Shown here: in pieces, positions 8,013 to 16,050 of the stretch
Layout: each line of letters opens with the position of its first letter
Numbering within the stretch: the first letter of the stretch is position 1
NCBI GenBank assembly: GCA_003327425.1
Contig: QOQW01000022.1
Span: 1-64,000, forward strand
Origin: Candidatus Ozemibacter sibiricus
GTDB taxonomy: Bacteria > Muiribacteriota > Ozemobacteria > Ozemobacterales > Ozemobacteraceae
Direction of reading: 5' to 3'
Length of the DNA: 64,000 nucleotides
Notes under the pieces: generated by a model
What the model was told of the DNA's origin: nothing
The model's database searches: none
What the model saw: only the letters and a program-made list of their open reading frames with translations
Position numbers and translations under genes: made by a program

Positions 8013-8419
8013 TTGTTGTAATTGATACCAATGTCTTTGTCTCTTCGTTTTTCGGTGGAAATCCGAAAAAGGTAATTGATTTGTGGAAGACAGGTCAGGT
8101 AAAGCTGGCATTAACCAATGAGATACTTGAGGAATATATCAAGGTTCTTGAAAGGATGGGGTTGAAAGATCAAGAAACGAAACGTGAGCTATTAACCCTC
8201 TTCAGGGGCTCATATTCCATCGTTTTTTCCGCGAAGACCCAAAAAATCCGAATGGTGGAAGATCCCGACGATGACAAATTCCTCGAATGCGCCATAGCTC
8301 TGAACGCCGATTTCATTGTGTCAGGCGACCGCCATCTCCTGGAATTGGGCGATTACATGGGCATCAAGATTCTCAATCCCAGAGATTTTTTGCACGTCAT
8401 CGAATCGAGGCGGGTCTAA
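8009..8419 (+). CDS. PIN-domain ribonuclease toxin
   Basis: 136-residue PIN-fold protein of the COG1569-like toxin family. Acidic catalytic residues are visible at Asp6 (VVIDTNVF), Glu38 or nearby (LTNEILEEY), Asp87-89 (DPDDDKFLECA) and Asp107 (SGDRHLLEL), giving the metal-binding set of an RNA-cleaving toxin. ATGA overlap with the antitoxin means coupled translation. Like its partner it is AT-richer than flanking genes. The RNA target is unknown; family members act as endoribonucleases, often on tRNA or mRNA. Confidence 0.88.
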   Translation: MIVVIDTNVFVSSFFGGNPKKVIDLWKTGQVKLALTNEILEEYIKVLERMGLKDQETKRELLTLFRGSYSIVFSAKTQKIRMVEDPDDDKFLECAIALNADFIVSGDRHLLELGDYMGIKILNPRDFLHVIESRRV

Positions 8420-8611
8420 GCTGATTCCCGTGGTGCCTTGTCTGGCCGTTGGCGGTCAAGCCCCTCCTGGTCTGGCCAAGGCCGGGGACATTCCCCCAAT
8501 GGAAAAAACATGGCGGGGAGAAACAGGCTTTACGAGCCGATCTGGCGCGAATGGAAAACCTTCCGGCCAGAAAGATGGGCACCCTGGATTGAGCCTAATA
8601 GGAAGCATCTT

Positions 8612-8635
8612 CAGAGGCCCTCACGTTGGCCTCTG
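8612..8635. terminator. Hairpin between convergent genes
   Basis: CAGAGGCC (8612-8619) and GGCCTCTG (8628-8635) form a perfect 8-bp stem with an 8-nt loop between the PIN toxin (plus) and the secreted protein gene (minus), whose 3' ends converge here. No T-run, so its role as a terminator is tentative. The rest of 8420-8710 holds nothing else I can support. Confidence 0.4.
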
Positions 8636-8710
8636 CAAGAAATCGTCACCGCCAGGATGGTTCGGACCAACTGCGGCCACCCCGCCGTTGGTCTCCTATG
8701 GAGGCAGGGT

Positions 8711-9376
8711 TCAAGGCTGGGCGGAGAGGATCTCGACGTTCTTGACCACGGGCAGGCCGTTGGAATCGGTTCCGACCACGCCGCGCAGGCGCAGGATCGT
8801 GCCTTTGGGATACAGCTTGGGCAGCCGTTCGAGGGTGATGGCGCCGGTGGGGTCGGCCAGCAGATACAGGCGATTCCCGCGCGGGCCATACCCCTTGGCC
8901 AGGACGCCGAGCAAGCCGACGGTGCGGCCTTGCATGCCCAGCGGGTCGAACAGGATCTGCGACACCGAGACCATCCGTTCGATGGTGGGGTGCATCGGGG
9001 TGACCTGGGAGACCTGCAGATAGGGCTGGCCGTTGGTCGCGAGCATGACCTGGCCGAGGACGGTCACCGGGCGGCCGAGGGCGGCGGGGTCCTCGGGACG
9101 CAAGTCCTCGGGATACTGGCCGGTACAATAGATGGAAGGACCGCCGGGGGCCTGGATGACCCAATCGGAGCGAGTGACGGGCGGGCTGCCGGGAGCGTTC
9201 CGCCATCCTTGGAAGGTGGCCTGGACGGACACCAGTTTACCGACGAAGGCGCTGGGGTTGGCCACGATGTCGGCCAGCGGGGTGAAGATGCCAGCGGTCG
9301 GGTTGGCGGACCCCTCCGCCGGGACGATACACCACAGAGCCACCAGGACCGCCAGAGCCAGGACTCGAGGTTTCAT
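8711..9376 (-). CDS. Secreted protein with two OB-like modules, unknown
   Basis: 221 residues with a signal peptide (MKPRVLALAVLVALWCIVPAEGSA) and then two similar beta-rich segments: VGKLVSVQATFQGWRNA...VTVLGQVM and MQGRTVGLLGVLAKGY...TILRLRGVVG. Both have the small-residue/beta-strand spacing of OB-fold tRNA-anti-like or YdeI-type periplasmic domains; this is inference from pattern only. The start overlaps the end of the DUF1232 gene by 4 bases, so it is the third gene of a minus-strand operon headed by the DUF1844 gene. No catalytic motif is visible. Confidence 0.7.
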   Translation of the reverse strand: MKPRVLALAVLVALWCIVPAEGSANPTAGIFTPLADIVANPSAFVGKLVSVQATFQGWRNAPGSPPVTRSDWVIQAPGGPSIYCTGQYPEDLRPEDPAALGRPVTVLGQVMLATNGQPYLQVSQVTPMHPTIERMVSVSQILFDPLGMQGRTVGLLGVLAKGYGPRGNRLYLLADPTGAITLERLPKLYPKGTILRLRGVVGTDSNGLPVVKNVEILSAQP

Positions 9377-9810
9377 GGTTCTTCCCTCCCAAGATGCGAA
9401 TAGCGTTCGGAGATCTGGTGACAGAGATCGGCGAGTCGGTCGACCGCTTCGCGCCCTTTCTGTCGGATGCGATCGATCGAGGGGTCGACCCGAGTGAACA
9501 GCATGGCCTTGTGCTTCTCGACGAAGGCCAGCTCCTGCTCGAGTTCGGCGCGGCTGAGCACGGGGTTGGCCTGGCCGGCCTCGGTCAGATGCGGGGTTAC
9601 GGCCAGGAACAGCATCAGATCATCGAGGTAGCCGATGTTGGGAATCTGGTCAGGGACGAGGTCATCCTCGTCGAGGAGATAGACGAAGGTGCCGGCCAGC
9701 AGTTCTCGATGGTCGGGGCGTTGGGCGGTGGCGGCGTAGGCGGTGAAGCGATCGATCAAGCGGCGCAGCGAGGCTTCGATCTGGCGTTGCAGTCGGCTTT
9801 TGTCAGGCAT
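9373..9810 (-). CDS. DUF1232 (YkvA-like) protein
   Basis: 145 residues. The segment TFVYLLDEDDLVPDQIPNIGYLDDLMLFL is the DUF1232 signature (a short hydrophobic hairpin with D-x-x-P-D-x-I-P-x-x-G-Y-x-D-D). N- and C-terminal parts are charged and helical. ATG 9810 (MPDKSRLQRQ) is chosen; an upstream in-frame start would add 36 Pro-rich residues overlapping the preceding gene's end. Function of the family is unknown. It sits between DUF1844 and the secreted protein gene. Confidence 0.75.
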   Translation of the reverse strand: MPDKSRLQRQIEASLRRLIDRFTAYAATAQRPDHRELLAGTFVYLLDEDDLVPDQIPNIGYLDDLMLFLAVTPHLTEAGQANPVLSRAELEQELAFVEKHKAMLFTRVDPSIDRIRQKGREAVDRLADLCHQISERYSHLGREEP

Positions 9811-9830
9811 GGGGCTTCTCGGCGAAGGGC

Positions 9831-10322
9831 TCAGGGAGTCGGGGTCAGCTTGGCGAAATTCAGGCGCAGGTTGGTCAACTGGGCCTGCAGCTCCTGCTCG
9901 AGTTCGGGGTGGCCCCATTTTCCCTGCATGTGGCCGGCGATCAGGCTGACCAGGTCGATGAGGCGTCGCGCCTCGGCGGGATCGCGCTCGACGCGGCCAG
10001 TGGCCGGATTGCCGACCAGCCCCAGGGCGATCCAGGCCTTCTGGATCATCAAGCCCAGGAAGAAATTGGTGATCTCGAAGGAATTCAGCTCGAGGAGGGA
10101 CAACGGTTGCTCATCATCGGGACCGAACGGCGCGTCGCGGTCGGCTCCCATGCCGGCCGCGCCCCCGGCCCGCGAATGGGGCGGCGGGCTGGACGGCGAT
10201 GAGCCGGCGCGGGACTCGGCGGCCGGTGTCGACGGTGAACGTGGCTCGGTTGCTTCTGGGCGCTCGCCGTCGTCGTGGGTGGCCCGTTTATCGGAGATCT
10301 TGAACCCCTCGTTGGTTCCCAT
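9831..10322 (-). CDS. DUF1844 protein
   Basis: 163 residues. The first ~70 are disordered and rich in Pro, Ser, Ala and charged residues; residues ~75-160 (ITNFFLGLMIQKAWIALGLV, then AEARRLIDLVSLIAGHMQGK and LTNLRLNF) match the DUF1844 pattern of two amphipathic helices with an acidic link (P-x-T-G-x-V-E-x-D). Members occur in Thermodesulfobacteria, Planctomycetes and other diderms, function unknown. It heads a minus-strand operon and is divergent from the Ycf46-like ATPase gene, with back-to-back promoters. Confidence 0.78.
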   Translation of the reverse strand: MGTNEGFKISDKRATHDDGERPEATEPRSPSTPAAESRAGSSPSSPPPHSRAGGAAGMGADRDAPFGPDDEQPLSLLELNSFEITNFFLGLMIQKAWIALGLVGNPATGRVERDPAEARRLIDLVSLIAGHMQGKWGHPELEQELQAQLTNLRLNFAKLTPTP

Positions 10323-10353
10323 GCTGTCCCCTTTCCGGTGTGGTGGTGCCTAC

Positions 10354-10382
10354 TCTATAGCACATCCCAGGCCGAGTGACAA
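10354..10382 (-). promoter_or_regulatory. Promoter of the DUF1844 operon
   Basis: On the minus strand TTGTCA (10382-10377), 17-bp spacer, TATAGA (10359-10354), about 32 bp before the DUF1844 start codon. Close to the sigma-70 consensus. Confidence 0.6.
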
Positions 10383-10427
10383 CGGGGACTCTCCCCTGAG
10401 CGAAACGGCGCCCAGTGGCTTTGCCTT

Positions 10428-10456
10428 TTGACATCGTGGTTGGTGGTTGCTAGAAT
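10428..10456 (+). promoter_or_regulatory. Promoter of the Ycf46-like cluster
   Basis: TTGACA (10428-10433), 17-bp spacer, TAGAAT (10451-10456), ending 44 bp before the ATPase ATG at 10501. Perfect -35 element and five of six -10 bases match the consensus. Confidence 0.7.
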
Positions 10457-10500
10457 GAGCCCCGTGCGCTGTGCGCCAGTCGTGCCGAATCGAGGTGTCC

Positions 10501-12243
10501 ATGAGCGACCAGACTCCCCGTCCTCCCGGTTCCCCGTCCTTTCGCGCCCCTGTCTCCGGTCCGCCGTCGGCTCCCCGCCCCGCTTCGACCGGAGCGGCCA
10601 CCCCCGCGTCCCCGTCGACCCCGCCGGTCGCGTCGGCCGCGCCGACCGCGCCAACGGCGGGTGAGGCGAAGCCACGGCCTGGTCCGACCAGCTCATTCCT
10701 GCATGAGATCGATGTCCTGGTGCGGGCCAAATACCCCATCCTCTACCTGGTGACACACGAAGAGGAGCGGGCCGAGAAGATCATCTGCGATGTCGCTCGA
10801 CTCCAGAACAAGCGGTGCTACTCGTGGTCCTACACGCGCGGCCTGCTCGAAGCCGGCACCGACCTGCAGATGAAGAAGAAGATCGCGGAGGCGACCACCG
10901 ATCCCTTCGAGGCGATGAACGCGGTCATCGACAACGTCGAGAATGCCATCTTCATCTTCAAGGATCTCCACCCGTTCCTGAAAGATCCGCGCATCGTCCG
11001 GCGGCTGCGCGAACTGGCCGCCTTCCTGCGCGATAGCCCCCGCACGTTGTTCCTGGTGTCGCCGAGCCTGGTGATTCCGTGCGAACTCGAAAAAGAGATC
11101 ACCGTGATCGAATTCGGCTTCCCCACCGCCGACGAGATCAACCAGAAGATCGACGAGATGATCGAGCTGGTGCGGAACAACCCGCGGGTGAAGATCAACC
11201 TGCCCCAGCCCGATCGCGAGCGGCTGATCAAGGCCTGTTCCGGGCTGACCCTGCGCGAGATCGAGAATGTGCTGTCGAAGACGCTGATCTCGCAGCTCAA
11301 GCTCGATGGCGAGGATTTCCGCGCCATCCTGGAAGAGAAAGAGCAGATCATCCGCAAGAGCGGCATCCTCGAGTTCTACGCCGCCACCGAGGCGTTCAAG
11401 AATGTCGGCGGTCTCGAGAACCTCAAGGCCTGGCTCGAAAAACGTCGGCAGGCCTTCTCCGAGAAGGCCCGGGCCTTCGGCTGCACGCCGCCCAAGGGCA
11501 TCATGCTGCTGGGGGTGCAGGGATGCGGCAAGAGTCTGGTGGCCAAGGCGGTCAGCAGCCTCTGGAACGTGCCGCTGCTGCGGCTCGATATGGGGCGCAT
11601 CTTCTCGAGCCTGGTCGGATCGAGCGAAGAGAACGTGCGCCGGGCGATCCGCACGGCCGAATCGGTGGCGCCGGCCATCCTGTGGGTGGACGAAGTCGAG
11701 AAGGCGTTCGCCGGGGTGCAATCGTCGGGGGCGGCCGACAGCGGCGTCACCAGCCGCGTCTTCGGCACCTTCCTGACCTGGCTGCAGGAGAAGACGTCGC
11801 CGGTGTTCGTCATCGCCACCTCGAACAAGATCCGGGATCTGCCGCCCGAGCTGTTCCGCAAGGGACGATTCGACGACATCTTCTTCGTCGATCTGCCCTT
11901 GCCGGCCGAACGGAAGGCCATCTTCGCCATTCATCTGCAGAAGAAGGGGCGCGATCCGCAGACCTTCGATCTCGAGCGGCTGGCCAGCGCCAGCGAAGGC
12001 TATTCGGGGGCCGAGATCGAAGAGGCGATCGGGTCGGCCATCTACGAGGCGTTCGCCCTCGACCAGCCCCTGTCGACCGACCTGATCCTCAAAGCCCTGG
12101 GCGAGACCTACCCCTTGTCGAAGACGATGAAGGAAGAGATCGACGATCTGCGGCGGTGGGCTTCCGAGCGGGCCCGCCCGGCCTCGGCGCTGCCGATGGC
12201 CCAGGAACCCTTCAAGACCCACCGGGCTCTCGAAATCGGCTGA
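10501..12243 (+). CDS. Ycf46-like AAA+ ATPase
   Basis: 580 residues. A Pro/Ala-rich leader (~60 residues) precedes an N-terminal domain with [23 protein letters not shown], the opening typical of Ycf46-type proteins (a degenerate RecA/AAA-like domain). This is followed by a full AAA+ module: Walker A GVQGCGKS (Gly338-Ser345, Lys344), Walker [10 protein letters not shown], sensor IATSNK and arginine-finger region FRKGRFDD, with a C-terminal helical lid. ATG 10501 has GAGG 5 bases upstream. In cyanobacteria and plastids Ycf46 is linked to stress and carbon acquisition, with no defined biochemistry. Here it heads an operon with DUF1257, TPR and DUF2997 proteins, which are likely partners. Confidence 0.88.
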   Translation: MSDQTPRPPGSPSFRAPVSGPPSAPRPASTGAATPASPSTPPVASAAPTAPTAGEAKPRPGPTSSFLHEIDVLVRAKYPILYLVTHEEERAEKIICDVARLQNKRCYSWSYTRGLLEAGTDLQMKKKIAEATTDPFEAMNAVIDNVENAIFIFKDLHPFLKDPRIVRRLRELAAFLRDSPRTLFLVSPSLVIPCELEKEITVIEFGFPTADEINQKIDEMIELVRNNPRVKINLPQPDRERLIKACSGLTLREIENVLSKTLISQLKLDGEDFRAILEEKEQIIRKSGILEFYAATEAFKNVGGLENLKAWLEKRRQAFSEKARAFGCTPPKGIMLLGVQGCGKSLVAKAVSSLWNVPLLRLDMGRIFSSLVGSSEENVRRAIRTAESVAPAILWVDEVEKAFAGVQSSGAADSGVTSRVFGTFLTWLQEKTSPVFVIATSNKIRDLPPELFRKGRFDDIFFVDLPLPAERKAIFAIHLQKKGRDPQTFDLERLASASEGYSGAEIEEAIGSAIYEAFALDQPLSTDLILKALGETYPLSKTMKEEIDDLRRWASERARPASALPMAQEPFKTHRALEIG

Positions 12244-12272
12244 GCCCGGGCACCACACAACGGAGGAGCGAG

Positions 12273-12734
12273 ATGTCGGCATTCGTCGTATTGGTCCCGG
12301 CGGTCATGGGCGGGCCCGCCTTCGCGGCGGCCGTAGCGGTCGCGGGAGCGGCCATGGGACTGAAACTGATCCAGGGGGCCTCGGCGGTCGAAGAGAGCTG
12401 GCAGCAGGAGGCCGAGGCGACCTCGGTCGAGGTCGATCTGCCGAAGAACTACGCGCTGGCCGAGACGGTCGATGAAGGCGAAAGCACGGTCCTCGAGGGG
12501 AACGGGTTCCGGGTCACCTTCGCCAAGACCGGACGCGGCGATGTGCAGATGCGGGTCGAGGGGCAGGGCAAGTCGGAGCGGGAACTCGAGAAGCTGGGGC
12601 GCGACCTGTTGAACCGGGTCGCCCAGCAGTACGCCTACCAGAAGTTGACCAAAGAACTCAAGAAACGCGGGTTCAACCTGGTCCAGGAGCAGGTGGAGGC
12701 CGACCAGACCATCCGCCTGACCGTGCGGCGCTGA
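12273..12734 (+). CDS. DUF1257 (Ycf35-like) protein
   Basis: 153 residues. The N-terminus is hydrophobic and Ala-rich (AFVVLVPAVMGGPAFAAAVAVAGAAMGL), and could insert in or associate with a membrane. The C-terminal half, with AQQYAYQKLTKELKKRGFNLVQEQVEADQTIRLTVRR, is the DUF1257/Ycf35 core, where family members have the YA-x-x-x-V-x-x-x-L-x-x-x-G-F pattern. GGAGGAG precedes the ATG. DUF1257, DUF2997 and Ycf46-type ATPases are co-conserved in cyanobacteria, and the same grouping is seen here. Function unknown. Confidence 0.75.
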   Translation: MSAFVVLVPAVMGGPAFAAAVAVAGAAMGLKLIQGASAVEESWQQEAEATSVEVDLPKNYALAETVDEGESTVLEGNGFRVTFAKTGRGDVQMRVEGQGKSERELEKLGRDLLNRVAQQYAYQKLTKELKKRGFNLVQEQVEADQTIRLTVRR

Positions 12735-12753
12735 CGTTGCGCGGGAGGCGCCC

Positions 12754-13569
12754 GTGAGCCGCTTCCAGTGGCTGGAATTCGAGAACCCCACGCCCCCCGG
12801 GGGGGAAGGCGACATCCCCGGGCGGCCCCCGGGCGGGGAAGGGGACGACCCGACCGATCCGCAGTACATCTTGCGGCTGGCCGACGAGGCCTATCGCCAA
12901 ATGGACTGGGAAAAGGCGCTGCGGTTGTATTCCCGCGCCCTGGGCCTCGACCACACGCTCGAAGCGGCCTGGGTGGGGCAGTTGCGCTGCCTGCTCGACC
13001 TGCAGGAGAATCCCGAGGCGTTGACCTGGGCCATCAAAGCCCACAAGACCTTCGGCAAGAGTCCCGATGTCCAGGCGGCGCGCGCTCTGGCGCTGGCGCG
13101 CAACGGCCAGCTGCAGGAGGCGCTGGCCTTCTCCGACGGCAGCATGAAGGTGGATCGCGTGGGGTGGTTCCCCTGGGTGGTGCGGGGCGAGATCCTAGCC
13201 CGTACCGGCGCCACCAGCGCCGATTTCTGCATGGGCAAGGCGCGCGAGATCGCGCCCAACGACTGGCTCGTCGCCCTCAAGGTGGCGCAGGGGTACAAAT
13301 ATGCTGGGTTGTACGAAAAAGCGGTACCTGTCTACAAGAAGGTGCTGGCCGCCCAGTCCGATCTGGCGGAAGCCTGGTACGAACTGGGGGAGTGTCACCT
13401 GGCGATGGGGCTGACCGGCGAGGCGGTCGAGGCCTTCGCTCGCGCCGTGAAACTGGTGCCTCAGCGCAAGAAGTATTCCGAAGCCTACGCTCGCTTGCTG
13501 GGCTCGGGTCCGATCGAACACCTCCTCGGATGGCTCCGGGGACTGTGGAAAGGAGTTACCGGCCGATGA
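12754..13569 (+). CDS. TPR-repeat protein of the Ycf46 cluster
   Basis: 271 residues. A Gly/Pro-rich N-terminal stretch (PTPPGGEGDIPGRPPGGEGD) leads into about six helical TPR units (for example ADEAYRQMDWEKALRLYSRAL, KVAQGYKYAGLYEKAVPVYK and LGECHLAMGLTGEAVEAFARA). It is soluble, with no signal peptide. GTG start with GGGAGG 5 bases upstream. The stop overlaps the next ATG (ATGA), so it is translationally coupled to the DUF2997 gene. TPR units bind peptides or proteins, so it is a plausible adaptor for the ATPase. Confidence 0.8.
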   Translation: MSRFQWLEFENPTPPGGEGDIPGRPPGGEGDDPTDPQYILRLADEAYRQMDWEKALRLYSRALGLDHTLEAAWVGQLRCLLDLQENPEALTWAIKAHKTFGKSPDVQAARALALARNGQLQEALAFSDGSMKVDRVGWFPWVVRGEILARTGATSADFCMGKAREIAPNDWLVALKVAQGYKYAGLYEKAVPVYKKVLAAQSDLAEAWYELGECHLAMGLTGEAVEAFARAVKLVPQRKKYSEAYARLLGSGPIEHLLGWLRGLWKGVTGR

Positions 13570-13769
13570 CCAAGAAGGAACAGATCTCGGTGACCATCAA
13601 GCCCGACGGACAGGTGGAAGTGCATCTCGAGGGCTTTGGCAGGAAATGCGACGAGTACGTCAAGATCCTCAAGGACATTCTGAATGCCCAGATCAAAGAC
13701 CAGAAGTTCACCAGCGAGTACTACACCTCGACCGTCGAGACCGAAACCCATACCCGCCTCAAGGGTTGA
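13566..13769 (+). CDS. DUF2997 protein
   Basis: 67-residue small protein: ISVTIKPDGQVEVHLEGFGRKC, then YVKILKDILNAQIKDQKFTSEYY, is the DUF2997 pattern (a beta hairpin with I-x-x-D-G-x-V-x-V, a conserved Cys, a helix and a Y-Y ending). It is soluble and has no signal. ATGA overlap with the upstream TPR gene. DUF2997 proteins are encoded beside DUF1257 and Ycf46-like genes in cyanobacteria, supporting a common system. The reading frame stops at GGT TGA, directly before a second small open frame shifted by +1. Confidence 0.78.
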   Translation: MTKKEQISVTIKPDGQVEVHLEGFGRKCDEYVKILKDILNAQIKDQKFTSEYYTSTVETETHTRLKG

Positions 13770-14013
13770 AGCCCAGATCCTGATCGAGCCAGACGGCACG
13801 ATCGTCGTCACCGATCTGTACGAAGAGCTGGCCGAGGTGCTCGACACGGTGCGAGCCGCCGTCGCCCCGGCCGGCCAGCTGGCGGTCGAGACCCCGAGCG
13901 ATGGTCGGCGCCCGGCGATGATGGCGCACGCCGTTCCGGCCTTTCATCAACCGACCGGCCCGGGCGCCCCGGTCGTTGGCGAGATCGCCGCACGAGCGTC
14001 GAGGAAGGAGTAG
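13684..14013 (+). CDS. Small ORF after DUF2997, start uncertain
   Basis: 109 residues if started at ATG 13684, but the first ~27 codons only mirror the overlapping DUF2997 gene. Protein-like sequence begins at VEAQILIEPDGTIVVTDLYEELAEVLDTV, exactly where DUF2997 stops. No ATG, GTG or TTG lies at that junction, so either the overlap is real (an AGGA lies ~9 bases before 13684), a rare start such as CTG is used, or ribosomes shift +1 at GGTTGA. ILIEPDGTIVV resembles the first strands of DUF2997 itself. Product and function unknown. Confidence 0.42.
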   Translation: MPRSKTRSSPASTTPRPSRPKPIPASRVEAQILIEPDGTIVVTDLYEELAEVLDTVRAAVAPAGQLAVETPSDGRRPAMMAHAVPAFHQPTGPGAPVVGEIAARASRKE

Positions 14014-14017
14014 GACC

Positions 14018-15076
14018 ATGTTGGAAACCATGACCATGGATCGATTGCTGAGCATCTGCCTGGAGCGGCAAGCGTCCGATCTCCACCTGACGGTCGGCTT
14101 GCCGCCAGCCGCGCGCATCCATGGCGAGATCGTCACCCTGCCGTTCGACAATCTCGATGGCGAGACCTGCCAGCATCTGGTGTACTCCATCCTCAACGCA
14201 GATCAGATCGCCAAATTCGAGGAAGAGTGGGAACTCGATTTCTCGCTGTCGCGACCAGGTCTCGGTCGGTTCCGGGTGAACGTCTTCAAGGAGAAAGGCT
14301 TCGTCGAGGCATCGATCCGCATCGTCGCCCCTCAGATCAAAAGCCTGGCCGAACTGGGCCTGCCGGAGGCGGCGGTCGAGCTGTCGCGCCGGCCCAATGG
14401 GCTGGTGCTGGTGACGGGGCCGACCGGCGTCGGCAAGACCACCACCTTCAACTCGTTGATCGACCAGATCAACCGTGAGCGGCGCTGTCGGGTGCTGACC
14501 ATCGAAGATCCGATCGAATACATCCATAAGCACAAGAAATCGATCATTCTGCAGCGCGAGGTGCACTGCGACACCCGTTCCTTCGCCACCGCCCTGCGGC
14601 ATGTCCTGCGCCAGGATCCCGACATCATCGGCATCGGGGAGATGCGCGATCTCGAGACCATCTCGACCGCCATCACGGCGGCCGAAACCGGTCACCTCGT
14701 CATCGCCACGCTGCATACCAGCGATGCCCAGCAGACCATCGACCGCATCGTCGACGTCTTCCCGCCGCATCAGCAGGAGCAGATCCGCATCCAGCTGGCC
14801 AACTCGCTGCAGGGCATCATTTCCCAGCAGCTGCTGCCCACCGTCGAGAAGAACGGCCGGGTGCTGGCGTTCGAACTGCTGATCGCCACGCCGGCCATCC
14901 GGCGGTTGATCCGTGAGAACAAGATCACGCAGCTCGACACCTTCATCCAGACGGGCAGCGAGTTCGGCATGGTCTCGATGGACCGGTCGCTGAAGACCCT
15001 CTACCAGCAAGGCCGTATTTCCTACGATGTGGCCATGTCCAAGGTCAAGAATCCCCAGGCCTTCAAGGAATTGTGA
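14018..15076 (+). CDS. pilT: PilT twitching motility ATPase
   Basis: 352-residue secretion-type hexameric ATPase that retracts type IV pili by depolymerising pilin at the inner membrane. N-terminal PAS-like half (SDLHLTVGLPPAARIHG), then Walker A GPTGVGKTT (Lys140), Asp box ITIEDPIEYIH, Walker B with GEMRDLET, His box ATLHT, and the PilT-specific AIRRLIRE motif near residue 295 (AIRNLIRE in most homologues) needed for retraction. ATG preceded by AAGGAG. No pilB, pilC or pilin gene is nearby; instead it lies downstream of the Ycf46-like cluster and ahead of a metallo-beta-lactamase-fold gene, overlapping it. Confidence 0.93.
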   Translation: MLETMTMDRLLSICLERQASDLHLTVGLPPAARIHGEIVTLPFDNLDGETCQHLVYSILNADQIAKFEEEWELDFSLSRPGLGRFRVNVFKEKGFVEASIRIVAPQIKSLAELGLPEAAVELSRRPNGLVLVTGPTGVGKTTTFNSLIDQINRERRCRVLTIEDPIEYIHKHKKSIILQREVHCDTRSFATALRHVLRQDPDIIGIGEMRDLETISTAITAAETGHLVIATLHTSDAQQTIDRIVDVFPPHQQEQIRIQLANSLQGIISQQLLPTVEKNGRVLAFELLIATPAIRRLIRENKITQLDTFIQTGSEFGMVSMDRSLKTLYQQGRISYDVAMSKVKNPQAFKEL

Positions 15077-16050
15077 TGACCAGGACCTCCTTCCCCCTCC
15101 AGGATCAATTGCGCGGGTTCTCGCGGGCCCTCTTCTCGACATGGTTGTACCATCGCCGGTTCAACCTGCTGTTCGATGCCGGGGAAGGCATTTCGACCTC
15201 GCTCTTGAACCGGGTCTTCGGCATCCGCAAAGTCTTCCTGTCGCACGGACATGCCGACCACATCGCCGGCTTGATCAACCTGGTCAACATCCGGAACCTG
15301 GGGGCGGGCGATCAGACCACCGACCTGGAGATCTACTACCCGCAGGGCAACGCCCTGGTCGAGGTGGTGAAGAACTATCTGGCCCAGACCCAGAGCGAGC
15401 TGTCTTTCTCGCTCATCTGGCGACCCCTCGAGGCCGGGCAGATGGTGGCGCTGGACGATCGGCGCGGCAAGACCTTCCTGCGCACCTTCCGCACCCAGCA
15501 TTCCCAGAAGCAGTTGAGCCTCGGCTTCAACATTCTGGAGGCGCGCTCCCGGCTGCGCCCCGAATTCGCCACGCTCAGCCAGGCCGAAATCAACCAGGCC
15601 ATCTGGACCCACGGCAAAGAGCGGGTGGTCGAACCGTTCGAGCAGATCATCTTCACCTACGGGGGAGATTCCCGGCCGCTGCCCGTCGGGGCCATCACCG
15701 AGAGTCTGTTCCTCTGCCATGAATGCACCTACCTCAAGCGGGAAGACGACGAACGGAACTTCCACCAGCATTCCATCCTCGAGGAGGTGCTCGAGGTGGC
15801 TGCCGCCGCCAGGGTCAAGACCCTCTTGCTGTTCCACCTCTCCTTGCGGTATACGCAAGAGGAAGTCCGGTCGTTGGTGGGACAGGCCCTGCGTCGCCAG
15901 GGCTATCCCTTTCAGGTGGTCTTCCTGTTCGGTGACCGGTTCCATCCTCTGGCCGATCCCCGCGGTCGCCCGGAGACTGATGATGCGTCCGAGGGTTCGG
16001 CCTCGGAAGAAGATGATCGCCGCACCCCAGCGGGAGAGGAGAAACCCTGA
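15076..16050 (+). CDS. Metallo-beta-lactamase-fold protein, RNase Z-like
   Basis: 324 residues. Metal site SHGHADHIAG (HxHxDH) about residue 56, a distal HECTYLKRED (His-x-Cys) and FHLSLRYT (His) match the spacing seen in RNase Z/ElaC-type hydrolases, as does the late position of these last ligands. The segment between is longer and differs from tRNase Z, and no exosite arm is evident, so the substrate is uncertain. The C-terminal ~30 residues are acidic and disordered. Start ATG 15076 overlaps the pilT stop; GTG 15073 is an alternative. The 3' end overlaps the next regulator gene (TGATGG). Confidence 0.75.
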   Translation: MTRTSFPLQDQLRGFSRALFSTWLYHRRFNLLFDAGEGISTSLLNRVFGIRKVFLSHGHADHIAGLINLVNIRNLGAGDQTTDLEIYYPQGNALVEVVKNYLAQTQSELSFSLIWRPLEAGQMVALDDRRGKTFLRTFRTQHSQKQLSLGFNILEARSRLRPEFATLSQAEINQAIWTHGKERVVEPFEQIIFTYGGDSRPLPVGAITESLFLCHECTYLKREDDERNFHQHSILEEVLEVAAAARVKTLLLFHLSLRYTQEEVRSLVGQALRRQGYPFQVVFLFGDRFHPLADPRGRPETDDASEGSASEEDDRRTPAGEEKP

